Shown: positions 17,223 to 24,509, counted from the stretch's first letter. The stretch is 50,518 nucleotides of DNA from Clostridium sp. CAG:768 (GCA_000437435.1 FR899629.1:324617-375134), one strand, 5' to 3'. Numbers and translations: made by a program. The notes: a model not told the origin generated them from the letters alone.

Positions 17223-18365
17223 ATGACAGAATTATATAATCAAACACAAGACGAAATAACGTCCGAATTATTGGCGAATATGCCGAAAAAATATCAAAAA
17301 ACAATCGGGTTTCCGATATGGGATTTTTTGCGTGCAATAGCAATTTATATATATGAAATTTTAAAAGATATTAAAACGATACTTTCATGGCAAAATGTTG
17401 ATAATATGACCGGTGAAGACTTGCGCCGTTGGGTATTTCAAAGACGCGGGATTGAGTGGAAGCCGGCAACAAAGGCAACGACTATATTGACAACAACCGG
17501 AACGGGCTTTTCGCTTACAGCCGGACAGATAGTCGGTGAATCCGATACAGGGTTAATGTTTGCAGTGACGGAAGATTTTGTTTCAGACACTGGGATTGCA
17601 GAAATTCCGGTTGAATGCACAACAGCCGGCACAATTGGCAATATTCCGGCGGGTTCTATAACTAAAATTCCGGTTACAATTGACGGTTTATCAACCATTG
17701 TAAATAACCAAAACGCAACGGGCGGATATGATGATGAAAGCGACGATTCTTTGCGTGAAAGATATTATGAAGACCTACAATTGCCGATTGTTTCCGGCAA
17801 TAAAAACCATTACAGAAAATGGGCGCGTGAAATTACCGGCGTTAAAGACGCGAAAGTAAAAGCATTATGGAATGGTGACAACACGGTAAAAGTCATTATT
17901 CTTGATGAAGAAAACTTGATTGCGACCGACGAATTAGTTGAAGAAGTTCAAAACTATATTGACCCGTTGGGTGACGGTTGGGGAGAGGGGAACGGCGAAG
18001 CCCCATGCGGTGCTTATTGTACGGTTGCAAAGGCATTAAAAAAAGAAGTTGCCATTAGTGCAAATATTGAAATTAAAACCGGTTTTGATTTTACAACAGT
18101 TAAAAATAATATTGAAGCAAGTTTGAAATCTTATTTTAAAGAAATTGCATTCAGTGAAGACGGGATTGTGTCTTATACACAAATTTCATCATATATATTA
18201 AAAGCCGACGGCGTGAAAGACCATTCCGGCATGTTAATAAATGGCGGAATTGATAATTTAAAGGTGCAAGACACAAAAACGGACACGGAAGTTGCCGTGT
18301 TAGGAACTTTGACATTAACAGAGGTGCAAAATGTTGTTAACAGCGTTAATCAACAAACTACATAA
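17223..18365 (+). CDS. Baseplate J-like protein (XkdT)
   Basis: 380 aa. The order is N-terminal helical region, SGFSLTAG-type beta repeat (TTTGTGFSLTAGQIVGES), TAGTIGNIPAGSITKIP, SDDSLRERYYEDLQLPIVSGN and ITGVKDAKVKALWNGDNTVKVIILDEE, all characteristic of baseplate J proteins. They form the wedge that links hub and fibres. The stop overlaps the next gene by 35 nt. This is one of the surest calls in the tail module. Confidence 0.93.
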   Translation: MTELYNQTQDEITSELLANMPKKYQKTIGFPIWDFLRAIAIYIYEILKDIKTILSWQNVDNMTGEDLRRWVFQRRGIEWKPATKATTILTTTGTGFSLTAGQIVGESDTGLMFAVTEDFVSDTGIAEIPVECTTAGTIGNIPAGSITKIPVTIDGLSTIVNNQNATGGYDDESDDSLRERYYEDLQLPIVSGNKNHYRKWAREITGVKDAKVKALWNGDNTVKVIILDEENLIATDELVEEVQNYIDPLGDGWGEGNGEAPCGAYCTVAKALKKEVAISANIEIKTGFDFTTVKNNIEASLKSYFKEIAFSEDGIVSYTQISSYILKADGVKDHSGMLINGGIDNLKVQDTKTDTEVAVLGTLTLTEVQNVVNSVNQQTT

Positions 18366-18888
18366 ATATGACCGCAAAAGTCAATTTGTATATGATTTAT
18401 TTTATGCGGTGCATAAAAAACTTGCAAAAGTTCATGAGTATATAAAAAATTTAAAAAATGAATTCTTTTTTGACACATTGAACTTGTCAATCCCGTCTTA
18501 TGAAAAATTGATGAAATTAACACCATTTGCAGACGCAACAAAAGAAGAAAGGCAATCCGCAATATGGGCGCGTTGGCTTGCAAATGGGAAAAACACAATC
18601 AAGTTAATTCAAGATATATGTAATACTTGGAAAAATGGCGAAATTGACGCAAGTTTTGTTGAGGGGAAAATAAAACTTCAATTCATAGGTTCTTATGGAA
18701 TACCTAGTCAAAGTGCTTTGTCTGCATTAGTCAAACAGATTGAAGATATTATTCCGGCGCATATTGGTTTCTTTTGGCAATATAAGTTTTTGCTAAAAAA
18801 AGAAATTCATAATGTGCTTACAAAATCAGAAATGCAACAGTTGAGTAAAAATAAATATTGTGAGGTTAAAACAAATGAAACAAACTGA
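18331..18888 (+). CDS. XkdU / YmfQ-like tail protein (DUF2313)
   Basis: 185 aa. FDTLNLSIPSYEKLMKLTPFADATKEERQSAIWARWLANGKN matches the DUF2313 (YmfQ/XkdU) family, a baseplate component that contacts the fibres in Mu- and PBSX-like phages. The start at 18331 is an ATG overlapping baseplate J; the C-terminus runs 14 nt past the start of the fibre gene. Translational coupling to both neighbours is therefore likely. Confidence 0.85.
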   Translation: MLLTALINKLHKYDRKSQFVYDLFYAVHKKLAKVHEYIKNLKNEFFFDTLNLSIPSYEKLMKLTPFADATKEERQSAIWARWLANGKNTIKLIQDICNTWKNGEIDASFVEGKIKLQFIGSYGIPSQSALSALVKQIEDIIPAHIGFFWQYKFLLKKEIHNVLTKSEMQQLSKNKYCEVKTNETN

Positions 18889-20527
18889 AAATTTAGGTTT
18901 AAATTTAACAGATATGACAGAAGACGGCAATCAATTATTTGATTTTGAACGTGATTTGAATCAACCTTTTGAAATAATAGATGAAGCAATAGGGGAACTT
19001 CAAGCCCGTTCAGTTTCCGCAGGCATTCCGCCGTCTAATTGTAAAAATTTACGGGTAGAAAAAAGCGGAACAAATTATTTGTTAAATTGGAATGACCCGA
19101 AAGACACGGTCATAAATGATTTAACATTATGCACATGGTGGAAAACGGTCATTGTAAAAAAATCGGGTTCATATCCGGAAACACCGGAAGACGGAACGGT
19201 TGTTTTAACAAATACGGTGCGTGACAAGTATTCAAAAGAAGCGTATGTTGACGAAATTGACGACGATACCGAAACAGAATATTATTATCGTGCTTTTCCT
19301 TATTCGGTTAATGGTGTTTGTAACCTTGACCCGCAAAATTATTTCGGTACGGTTATATATGAATTTATTCTTGACACAACAAATTCAAATCCGAAAACTT
19401 GCATTAAATATGCGGGGATAAATGAAGACTTTACACCGGCACACATGGATTATGAAAATGAAGTCTTTGACTATGGTTCTTGGAAAGATACATTTATAAT
19501 GTCATTGGCGCGTCCTTGTATGCTTAAAACAAGCGGTGTTGTTGATTATTATTTGAATCCGGACGACCTAACACAAAAAGAAGACGGCACACCGTCAGAT
19601 GTTTCAAATGAAAGTTATGACGGCAATGCAATGGTGCAATTTGCGCAATTTTGGATTAAAGCCGTTCAAGAGGGTGCAAAAATCCATGTTTATATTGCAA
19701 ATAAACAGGTTGATGAAAATTATAAGGATTATATGCACTATGGTGAAGACGGAACATTAAAACAATATGTTTATCGTGCTATTTACGACGGTTCAAATAT
19801 TAGCAATAAAATCCGTTCACTATCCGGCAAAACTATTTGTCGGAGTTTAGCAGGAAACACACAAATTGCCAATGCACGTGCAAACGGTTCCGGTTGGAAC
19901 GTTGACGCATACGCCGATAGAGTAGCAATAAATTTTCTTTTGATGTTAATCGGAAAATCGCTTGACACACAAACAACATTCGGAACGGGGCGTTATACCG
20001 GTTATGTAAATGAATCAAACACAAATCAATTATTGACTACCGGAACAAATGACAAAAAGGGAATGTTCTATGGTGACAACAACAACGGTTGTGTGACTGT
20101 TTTTTTCATTCAAAATTGGTGGGGAAATATTTGGAAAATCACAAACGGTTTAATTCAAAAGAACGGCAAATTGTATGTTAAATTTACTTACGGAACACAA
20201 GACGGTTCAAGTGCGACCGGATATAATCAAACAGATTCAACCGGATATATTGACACCGGCGTGACCTTATCCGGAACAATTTCACAACTATATATAAAAT
20301 CAATGAAATTAGTTTCCGGCTATGGGCTTGTTCCGTCGGCAGATTCGGGGGGTTCTTCTTCCACTTATTTTTGTGACGGACTTTGGAGTAATTCTTCACT
20401 TGTCGGTTTTGCGCGCTTTGGTAGCAATCCGTTTGACGGCTTGTTGGTTGGTGCTTTTGCGTTGGGTGTGAACGATGCCGTGTCGCACTCGTATTGGCAC
20501 TATGGCGTCGCGCTCTCTTACAAATAA
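18875..20527 (+). CDS. DGR target: tail fibre/receptor-binding protein with variable C-type-lectin-like end
   Basis: 550 aa from the ATG at 18875, which has GAGGT 8 nt upstream; the in-frame GTG at 18860 has no such site. Residues 1-50 look like a baseplate-attachment helix. About 55-165 resemble a fibronectin-III-like module (LLNWNDPKD; TEYYYRAFPYSVNG). From about 185 on is a large domain with WWGNIWKITNG and a Gly-rich end, as in DGR lectin-fold targets. The last 39 residues before the final Lys (511-549) are the variable repeat. Sites F520, G531, D534, Y540 and H542 all correspond to Asn codons in the template. The protein most likely binds the bacterial surface and is diversified to change host range. 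Confidence 0.9.
   Translation: MKQTENLGLNLTDMTEDGNQLFDFERDLNQPFEIIDEAIGELQARSVSAGIPPSNCKNLRVEKSGTNYLLNWNDPKDTVINDLTLCTWWKTVIVKKSGSYPETPEDGTVVLTNTVRDKYSKEAYVDEIDDDTETEYYYRAFPYSVNGVCNLDPQNYFGTVIYEFILDTTNSNPKTCIKYAGINEDFTPAHMDYENEVFDYGSWKDTFIMSLARPCMLKTSGVVDYYLNPDDLTQKEDGTPSDVSNESYDGNAMVQFAQFWIKAVQEGAKIHVYIANKQVDENYKDYMHYGEDGTLKQYVYRAIYDGSNISNKIRSLSGKTICRSLAGNTQIANARANGSGWNVDAYADRVAINFLLMLIGKSLDTQTTFGTGRYTGYVNESNTNQLLTTGTNDKKGMFYGDNNNGCVTVFFIQNWWGNIWKITNGLIQKNGKLYVKFTYGTQDGSSATGYNQTDSTGYIDTGVTLSGTISQLYIKSMKLVSGYGLVPSADSGGSSSTYFCDGLWSNSSLVGFARFGSNPFDGLLVGAFALGVNDAVSHSYWHYGVALSYK
20405..20521 (+). repeat. DGR variable repeat (VR)
   Basis: 117 bp aligned without gaps to the template repeat at 20827-20943 (offset 422). 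There are eight differences: 20432, 20433, 20465, 20466, 20474, 20492, 20498 and 20518. In every case the template has A. None of the 97 non-A template bases is changed. Twelve of the 20 template adenines are unchanged. Homology ends sharply on both sides. The 3' part, TATGGCGTCGCGCTC, is GC-rich and unchanged, as expected for the initiation site of mutagenic homing. Confidence 0.96.
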
Positions 20528-20543
20528 CCTCTTTGGGGGGTTT

Positions 20544-20581
20544 GGGGGGTTCACCCCCCTTGTCTTGAGCCGTAAGGCTCA
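20544..20581 (+). promoter_or_regulatory. Two tandem tetraloop hairpins just after the variable repeat
   Basis: GGGGGG TTCA CCCCCC (20544-20559), then TGAGCC GTAA GGCTCA (20566-20581), starting 22 nt after the VR end. In the Bordetella phage DGR a short GC-rich stem with a 4-nt loop downstream of VR raises homing efficiency, so one of these may be the homing hairpin. The second is followed by a T-rich tract near 20588-20595 and could instead terminate the tail operon. Both roles are possible. Confidence 0.5.
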
Positions 20582-20646
20582 TGAAAAATTTTTTTGCGGG
20601 CTATTTTACGTATTTTAAAAATAAATATGTTTGTGGTATGTTATTT

Positions 20647-20676
20647 TTGCAAGAAATTGTGTTGAACATTTAAAAT
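20647..20676 (+). promoter_or_regulatory. Candidate promoter for the template RNA
   Basis: TTGCAA (20647-20652), an 18-nt spacer and TAAAAT (20671-20676), placing a start near 20683, just before the first template repeat. Spacing and -10 are not ideal, so this is a tentative call; read-through from the tail operon is the alternative. Confidence 0.35.
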
Positions 20677-20678
20677 TT

Positions 20679-20810
20679 GGGTAATATGCCACGAGTTTTG
20701 CGCGCTTTGGTGGGAATTCCAATTCACAGTTGTTAGCCGGTAGTTTCTACCTTGATTTGAACAATACTGTTTCTCATGCGAATTGGAACTATGGCGTCGC
20801 GCTCACTTAC
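20679..20810 (+). repeat. First template-like repeat (TR1), no matching variable repeat in window
   Basis: A GGGTAATA leader (20679-20686) precedes a 116-nt core, 20695-20810, which would translate to 38 residues ending NWNYGVALTY and a stop. Its length equals the TR2 core exactly. It keeps Asn codons at core residues 7, 9, 22, 23, 29 and 31, and shares GCGCGCTTTGG at the 5' end and 24 identical bases at the 3' end. In between it differs at many non-A bases, so it is not a recent copy of TR2 nor a VR derived from it. It has no ribosome site or start codon. Best read as a second template for a target elsewhere, or a retired one. Confidence 0.75.
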
Positions 20811-20812
20811 TA

Positions 20813-20943
20813 GGGTAATAAATCAAGGTTTTGCGCGCTTTGGTAGCAATCCGAATGACGGCTTGTTGGTTGGTGCTTTTGCGTTGAATGTGAACAATGC
20901 CGTGTCGCACTCGAATTGGAACTATGGCGTCGCGCTCTCATAC
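20813..20943 (+). repeat. Second template repeat (TR2), template for the local variable repeat
   Basis: A GGGTAATA leader (20813-20820) precedes the region identical to VR except at adenines (20827-20943). Read in the VR frame it encodes Asn at seven sites (core residues 7, 9, 20, 22, 23, 29, 31); AAY codons allow any amino-acid class by A mutation without stop codons. The frame ends in TAA at 20944. It lies 115 nt before the reverse transcriptase gene, on the same strand. The leader repeats with a 134-nt period from TR1. Confidence 0.95.
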
Positions 20944-21057
20944 TAATTTATTAAGACTTACAATGTGGTTTGTTATCCGTACCGCTTGGTAAAAATTGAC
21001 CGCAAAAGAGGCATGGATTAGTAGCATGTCGAAAGTCCGTGAGGTTTTAGTAAGAGA
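20944..21057 (+). ncRNA. DGR spacer RNA between TR2 and the reverse transcriptase
   Basis: 114 nt without a reading frame, GC-richer than its surroundings, with segments such as CCGTACCGCTTGG and CATGTCGAAAGTCCGTGAGG. In studied DGRs the RNA just downstream of TR is bound by the reverse transcriptase and primes cDNA synthesis; this segment is in the right place for that. Its last part carries the GAGG ribosome site of the RT gene. Confidence 0.55.
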
Positions 21058-22197
21058 ATGAAATCATTTAATCACCTCTTTGAAGTTGCAACAAGCGACG
21101 AAATAATATATTCGTCGCTTATGGACGCAAGCAAGCGTAAAAAAGACCGTCCGAACGTTCAAAAGATATTATTAAACAAAGAAAAATATATTAAGAAATT
21201 CCGCGAATGGTTGTTAAAAGGCGATTATCAACCAATTAAACACATTGCAACTGTTATAAATGACGGATTTTTGCTTAAAAAGCGTGTTGTTATTCAACCG
21301 TATTTTTACCCCGAACAATGGGCGCAACACGTCGTCGTGAAAACATTACAACCAATGTTTATGCATGGAATGTATGAATTTTCTTGTGGCTCTGTTCCTA
21401 ATCGTGGCATACATCATGGAAAAAGACACCTTGAAAAATTTATCCGAAATAATAAGTCTGAAATTAAATATGTTTTGAAATTGGATATTCGGCATTTTTA
21501 CGAAAGTGTAGATATTGATTTATTAAAGACCCGATTTAAAGAATCAATTCATGATGAAAGAATGTTGAATTTAATTTTCTTTATTCTTGATTCTAATAGT
21601 GCGGTCTTGGGTGATACCGAAATAAAAGAGGGGTTGCCGATTGGTTTCTATACGTCACAATGGTTTGCAAACTGGTTTTTACAACCATTTGACCATTATG
21701 TGAAAGAAAAATTAAAAGTTAAATGCTATGTTCGTTATATGGACGACATTGTAATTTTCGGAAGAAATAAAAAGGAATTACACTTAAAACTTGAACAAAT
21801 TAAACAGTATTTGGCAGGCATGAAATTGACTGTCAAGGATAATTATCAAGTTTTTAGATTTGATTATATTGACCGAAACGGGAAAAGACGCGGGCGTTTT
21901 ATTGATTTTATGGGGTTTAAATTTTACAGAGATAAAACGACTATACGCGGAAAAATATTTGTTCGTGCGCTTAGAAAAGCACGGAAAATTAAAGCAAAAT
22001 CGAATCCGACATGGTATGACGCAAGTCAAATTTTAAGTTATACCGGTTGGTTTAAATATACCGATACATACAACGCTTACCAAAAATATATTATTCAAAA
22101 TGTAAATATTGAAGCGTGCAAGGATTTAATCAGGCGTAAAGATAAAAAAGGGGGTAAAAGTGCAAATAAATTGGAAAAGGGCGGAAAGCCTATGTAA
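21058..22197 (+). CDS. DGR reverse transcriptase
   Basis: 379 aa. The fingers/palm motifs are in order: RVVIQPYFYPEQW (76-88), SVPNRGIHHG (112-121), VLKLDIRHFYESVD (139-152, catalytic Asp 143), GLPIGFYTSQWFANWFLQPFD (192-212) and YVRYMDDIVIFG (224-235, catalytic YMDD 227-230). The IGxxxSQ block in place of the QG of other RTs is diagnostic of DGR reverse transcriptases. The thumb has FIDFMGFKFYRDKTTIR and SYTGWFK. There is no maturase or endonuclease domain. The enzyme copies TR RNA with errors at adenines; the cDNA replaces VR. Its last 38 nt overlap the next gene, so it is embedded in the late operon. Confidence 0.97.
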   Translation: MKSFNHLFEVATSDEIIYSSLMDASKRKKDRPNVQKILLNKEKYIKKFREWLLKGDYQPIKHIATVINDGFLLKKRVVIQPYFYPEQWAQHVVVKTLQPMFMHGMYEFSCGSVPNRGIHHGKRHLEKFIRNNKSEIKYVLKLDIRHFYESVDIDLLKTRFKESIHDERMLNLIFFILDSNSAVLGDTEIKEGLPIGFYTSQWFANWFLQPFDHYVKEKLKVKCYVRYMDDIVIFGRNKKELHLKLEQIKQYLAGMKLTVKDNYQVFRFDYIDRNGKRRGRFIDFMGFKFYRDKTTIRGKIFVRALRKARKIKAKSNPTWYDASQILSYTGWFKYTDTYNAYQKYIIQNVNIEACKDLIRRKDKKGGKSANKLEKGGKPM

Positions 22198-22447
22198 ACC
22201 AATTGAAGTTGATTCAACAAGTTCAATTGACGGTGTTTATATCCGAAAAAATATCACAAATGAAACAAGAATTGGAAGTGATGAACAGGAATACACCGTT
22301 TTTTGTTATGATGAAGCCTTTTTGACACATTCAGAGTATGAAAGATATGTGCTTGTTAATGATTTAACTTCAAGTATCGAATTAAAACATGAAAACGATA
22401 TTATTGACAATTACACATTACAACTAATTGAGGGGGGTATTTTATGA
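22160..22447 (+). CDS. Small tail-associated phage protein preceding XkdX, GTG start
   Basis: 95 aa, GTG start at 22160 with GGGGG upstream, overlapping the RT 3' end by 38 nt in another frame. The opening MQINWKRAESLCKPIEVDSTSS and the pattern IRKNITNETR, TVFCYDEAFLTHSEYERY are familiar from conserved small proteins placed between fibre genes and XkdX in gut and Firmicutes phages. Function unknown, presumably fibre or baseplate related. Its end overlaps the XkdX-like gene by 4 nt. It does not look like the DGR accessory protein Avd. Confidence 0.7.
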   Translation: MQINWKRAESLCKPIEVDSTSSIDGVYIRKNITNETRIGSDEQEYTVFCYDEAFLTHSEYERYVLVNDLTSSIELKHENDIIDNYTLQLIEGGIL

Positions 22448-22575
22448 CATCATTGTTTGTTCAGTCCTTAAAAAGATTGTATGACGCCGGACGGATAACA
22501 ATTCAAGAAGTTCAAGAACGATTGAATAAAAAACAAATTACAGAAAAAGAATATTCCGAAATTGTTTCAGAATAA
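22444..22575 (+). CDS. XkdX-like small protein, 43 aa
   Basis: A 43-codon frame with an AGGGGGG-type ribosome site inside the previous gene. The sequence contains SLKRLYDAGRITIQEVQERL, then KKQITEKEYSEIV, which matches the XkdX family (a short helix-turn-helix-like repeat with a Tyr and ITxEEY motif). Members always sit just after tail fibre genes in PBSX-type phages. Function unknown. A terminator follows. Confidence 0.8.
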   Translation: MTSLFVQSLKRLYDAGRITIQEVQERLNKKQITEKEYSEIVSE

Positions 22576-22610
22576 AATTTTTGGCTGGGTTGGTTGGGCG
22601 TTTCGGGAGT

Positions 22611-22636
22611 AGCACGCAACGGTGGCGTGCTTTTTT
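22611..22636 (+). terminator. Rho-independent terminator ending the tail/DGR operon
   Basis: AGCACGC (22611-22617), a 7-nt loop, GCGTGCT (22625-22631) and T6 (22631-22636). Confidence 0.85.
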
Positions 22637-22668
22637 AGTGCAAAATTTAACATGAAAGGGATAAAAAT

Positions 22669-23043
22669 ATGCAAAAAGAAAGTTTTTTAAATTTTATAAA
22701 TGGATTTACCGCAGTTGCGCAAAATGAGATTGCGGAACTTGCAAGCACAAAAAAGAATAATGAAAACAAGAAAAAACAACTTGACCTTACAATGTTTAAA
22801 TACGTTCAAAAAGTGCTTACAACGCAAAAATTAAATATTTTCGTCAAACTTTTAATAAAAAAATTGATTGTTCCGTGCTTAGATGATGTGACACAATTGA
22901 TTTATGACTTATTGAAAACCAAAATAAAAGGGGTAACACCGGAAGACGAAAAAGAAGACGATTCCGGCGATAATGAAAAAGACGACGCGTCGCAGGCACA
23001 AGACAATTCAAATAAGAAAAACAATTCAAATAAAAATAGTTAA
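22669..23043 (+). CDS. Hypothetical phage late protein, 124 aa, polar C-terminal tail
   Basis: Start ATG with a GAAAGGG site. Residues 1-85 are predicted helical by eye, with alternating basic and hydrophobic residues (TMFKYVQKVLTTQKLNIFVKLLIKKLI). The last 35 are Asp/Glu, then Asn/Lys/Ser rich and probably disordered. Size and helicity are near those of Avd, the DGR accessory protein, but I see no Avd sequence pattern and the gene is behind a terminator. It stands alone between two terminators. Function unknown. Confidence 0.6.
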   Translation: MQKESFLNFINGFTAVAQNEIAELASTKKNNENKKKQLDLTMFKYVQKVLTTQKLNIFVKLLIKKLIVPCLDDVTQLIYDLLKTKIKGVTPEDEKEDDSGDNEKDDASQAQDNSNKKNNSNKNS

Positions 23044-23068
23044 GACGGCATTTTAAAGCCGTCTTTTT
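23044..23068 (+). terminator. Rho-independent terminator
   Basis: GACGGC (23044-23049), loop ATTTTAAA, GCCGTC (23058-23063) and a T5 run. It begins directly after the stop codon of the gene at 22669. Confidence 0.85.
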
Positions 23069-23097
23069 GTTGATACATACAAAGAATGGGGGTATTT

Positions 23098-23316
23098 ATG
23101 GAAGCAGAAAACAAAGAAAAATTAAAACAAGAGGGTTGGGGCGTTCTTAAAGACGTTTTAACGGTTATTACAAACAGGGGTTACAATGCACTTGAAATTG
23201 TCATAACTGATAGTAAACCCGCATGGGACGACGCATTATTGCCGGCACTTGAAAAAGTAAAAGAGTTTGCAATTAAAAATATTGCGAAAATCGGGGTTAA
23301 AAATAATGCCGTTTGA
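23098..23316 (+). CDS. Small hypothetical protein of the lysis region, 72 aa
   Basis: The ATG at 23098 has GGGGG 5 nt upstream; an in-frame ATG at 23086 lies before that site and is less likely. The product is amphipathic and soluble in appearance (QEGWGVLKDVLTVITNRGYNALEIVITDSKPAWDD, given here only as landmarks at residues 10-45). No membrane segment. It overlaps the next gene by 11 nt and precedes the coiled-coil membrane protein and endolysin, so a late role is likely. Family not recognised. Confidence 0.6.
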   Translation: MEAENKEKLKQEGWGVLKDVLTVITNRGYNALEIVITDSKPAWDDALLPALEKVKEFAIKNIAKIGVKNNAV

Positions 23317-23554
23317 TGTTCCAAAGGCTATTGAAGCATTAGGAAAAGCCACAGACAGTGGCTTTTCCTTTGCAAAAACAGCAAAAGAAAAACAATCAGA
23401 AACGGCAATTTTAAAAGACCGTGAAAGTTTGCAAAAAGCCGTTAATATAGCCGAAAAAATTATTTTACTTACATATAAATATTACAATAATTTTTCAAAA
23501 AAGGATAAAAAAGAGTTTGACAACCTATTTGAAGACTTTTTGAAATACAACTAA
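23306..23554 (+). CDS. Small hypothetical protein of the lysis region, 82 aa
   Basis: The ATG at 23306 has GGGG about 10 nt upstream, within the previous gene; upstream in-frame starts at 23267 have no such site. The sequence is helical with an alanine/lysine-rich first half and ends KKEFDNLFEDFLKYN. No membrane segment or known motif is visible. It overlaps its upstream neighbour and is 12 nt before the next gene, so the three form one transcript. Confidence 0.6.
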   Translation: MPFDVPKAIEALGKATDSGFSFAKTAKEKQSETAILKDRESLQKAVNIAEKIILLTYKYYNNFSKKDKKEFDNLFEDFLKYN

Positions 23555-23566
23555 TCGGGGGAAATA

Positions 23567-24076
23567 ATGCGACAAGAACAGTCACAAGAATGTCTTGAAC
23601 AACACACAGTGTTGAAAAATAAATTTGAAGCAATGGAAAAAAGTTTTGAACAAAAACTTGAACAAATGGAAAAAAAATTTGAATCATTTGTGTGCAAATG
23701 CAGTGATACACATGATTTTTTCTTTGGCGGAACGAAACAAAAAGACGGTCAATTGTCGTTTGTGGATAAAGTTAATATTATATATGAAACACAAAAAGCA
23801 ATGGTTGAAGCGAAAAAGAAGAATAAAAATTTCTTTATTACGCTTTTGGGGATTTTTGGAACTTTATTTCTTTGCGCATTGGTTGATGTTGGTGTTCAAA
23901 TTCATACTATTGCGCAGACTTCAAACGATTTAATAACGGTAATGCAAACACAAAAAGAAATACAGCAAGAGCAGGTCAATATAAAGTTAGAATTAGCACA
24001 ATTAAAAGCGGGGGCAGGATATGAAACGCATAATATTACATTGGACAGCAGGCACAAATCAACCGAACAATATTGA
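23567..24076 (+). CDS. Coiled-coil single-pass membrane protein, likely lysis accessory
   Basis: 169 aa. Residues 1-45 are a strong Glu/Lys coiled coil (EAMEKSFEQKLEQMEKK). A basic linker (KKKNKN, 83-88) leads into one membrane segment, about 89-112 (FFITLLGIFGTLFLCALVDVG). The C-terminal half is again helical and coiled-coil like (QKEIQQEQVNIKLELAQLK). Topology and position immediately before the endolysin suggest a holin-like, spanin-like or XhlA-like role. It overlaps the amidase gene by 56 nt. No exact family match is claimed. Confidence 0.65.
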   Translation: MRQEQSQECLEQHTVLKNKFEAMEKSFEQKLEQMEKKFESFVCKCSDTHDFFFGGTKQKDGQLSFVDKVNIIYETQKAMVEAKKKNKNFFITLLGIFGTLFLCALVDVGVQIHTIAQTSNDLITVMQTQKEIQQEQVNIKLELAQLKAGAGYETHNITLDSRHKSTEQY

Positions 24077-24509
24077 GTTCGGACACTATCATTTTATGGT
24101 TAATGGTGACGGGTTGACCGTTGCCGGCATGTATAAACCAGAAGACAACGAAAATTGCAATGACGGGAAATATGCACAACACACAGGGGGCGGAAATACC
24201 GGTTCAATTGGTGTTGCTATGTGTGGAATGTTGGGTTTTCAAAACTCTAAAAATGTTGGTAAATATCCGTTGACAAAAAAGCAATGTGAAGCAACATTCA
24301 AACTTATAGCGGAGCTCTGCAAAAAATATAATATTGCAATTACTCCGGAAACAGTTTTGACGCATTATGAATTTGGAAAAGCACACCCGAAAACAACAAG
24401 TGCGGGTAAAATCGACATAATTTATTTGCCGGCATATCCGGAAGTTAAACAAAATGAAATTGGGGATTTTATCCGGCAAAAAGTTAAATGGTATTATGGG
24501 AAACTCTGA
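24021..24509 (+). CDS. Endolysin: N-acetylmuramoyl-L-alanine amidase (Amidase_2)
   Basis: 162 aa. It starts RIILHWTAGTNQP, giving the first zinc His at residue 7. HYHFMVNGDG follows, then YAQHTGGGNTGSIGVAMCG, and LTHYEFGKAHP with the second ligand His 115; GKIDI near 130-134 supplies the last acidic ligand position. This is the T7-lysozyme/PGRP-like amidase fold. It cuts the bond between N-acetylmuramic acid and the stem peptide at lysis. There is no separate cell-wall-binding domain. The start has GCAGGA upstream inside the previous gene. Confidence 0.92.
   Translation: MKRIILHWTAGTNQPNNIEFGHYHFMVNGDGLTVAGMYKPEDNENCNDGKYAQHTGGGNTGSIGVAMCGMLGFQNSKNVGKYPLTKKQCEATFKLIAELCKKYNIAITPETVLTHYEFGKAHPKTTSAGKIDIIYLPAYPEVKQNEIGDFIRQKVKWYYGKL

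Noticed and set aside
20184..20582. 132-codon minus-strand frame across the end of the fibre gene
   Set aside because: It is antisense to a well-supported coding region and its composition looks like a shadow frame. It has no family features.
20695..20810. TR1 as the variable repeat of a separate gene
   Set aside because: There is no start codon, ribosome site or upstream coding region. It keeps Asn codons at every expected variable site, which is what a template looks like.
21058..22197. Reverse transcriptase as a retron, group II intron or Abi RT
   Set aside because: It has the DGR-type IGxxxSQ motif, lacks maturase or endonuclease domains, and lies next to TR/VR with A-specific differences.
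22669..23043. 124-aa helical protein as Avd
   Set aside because: Only size and helicity fit. The sequence pattern is not that of Avd, and a terminator separates it from the RT operon.
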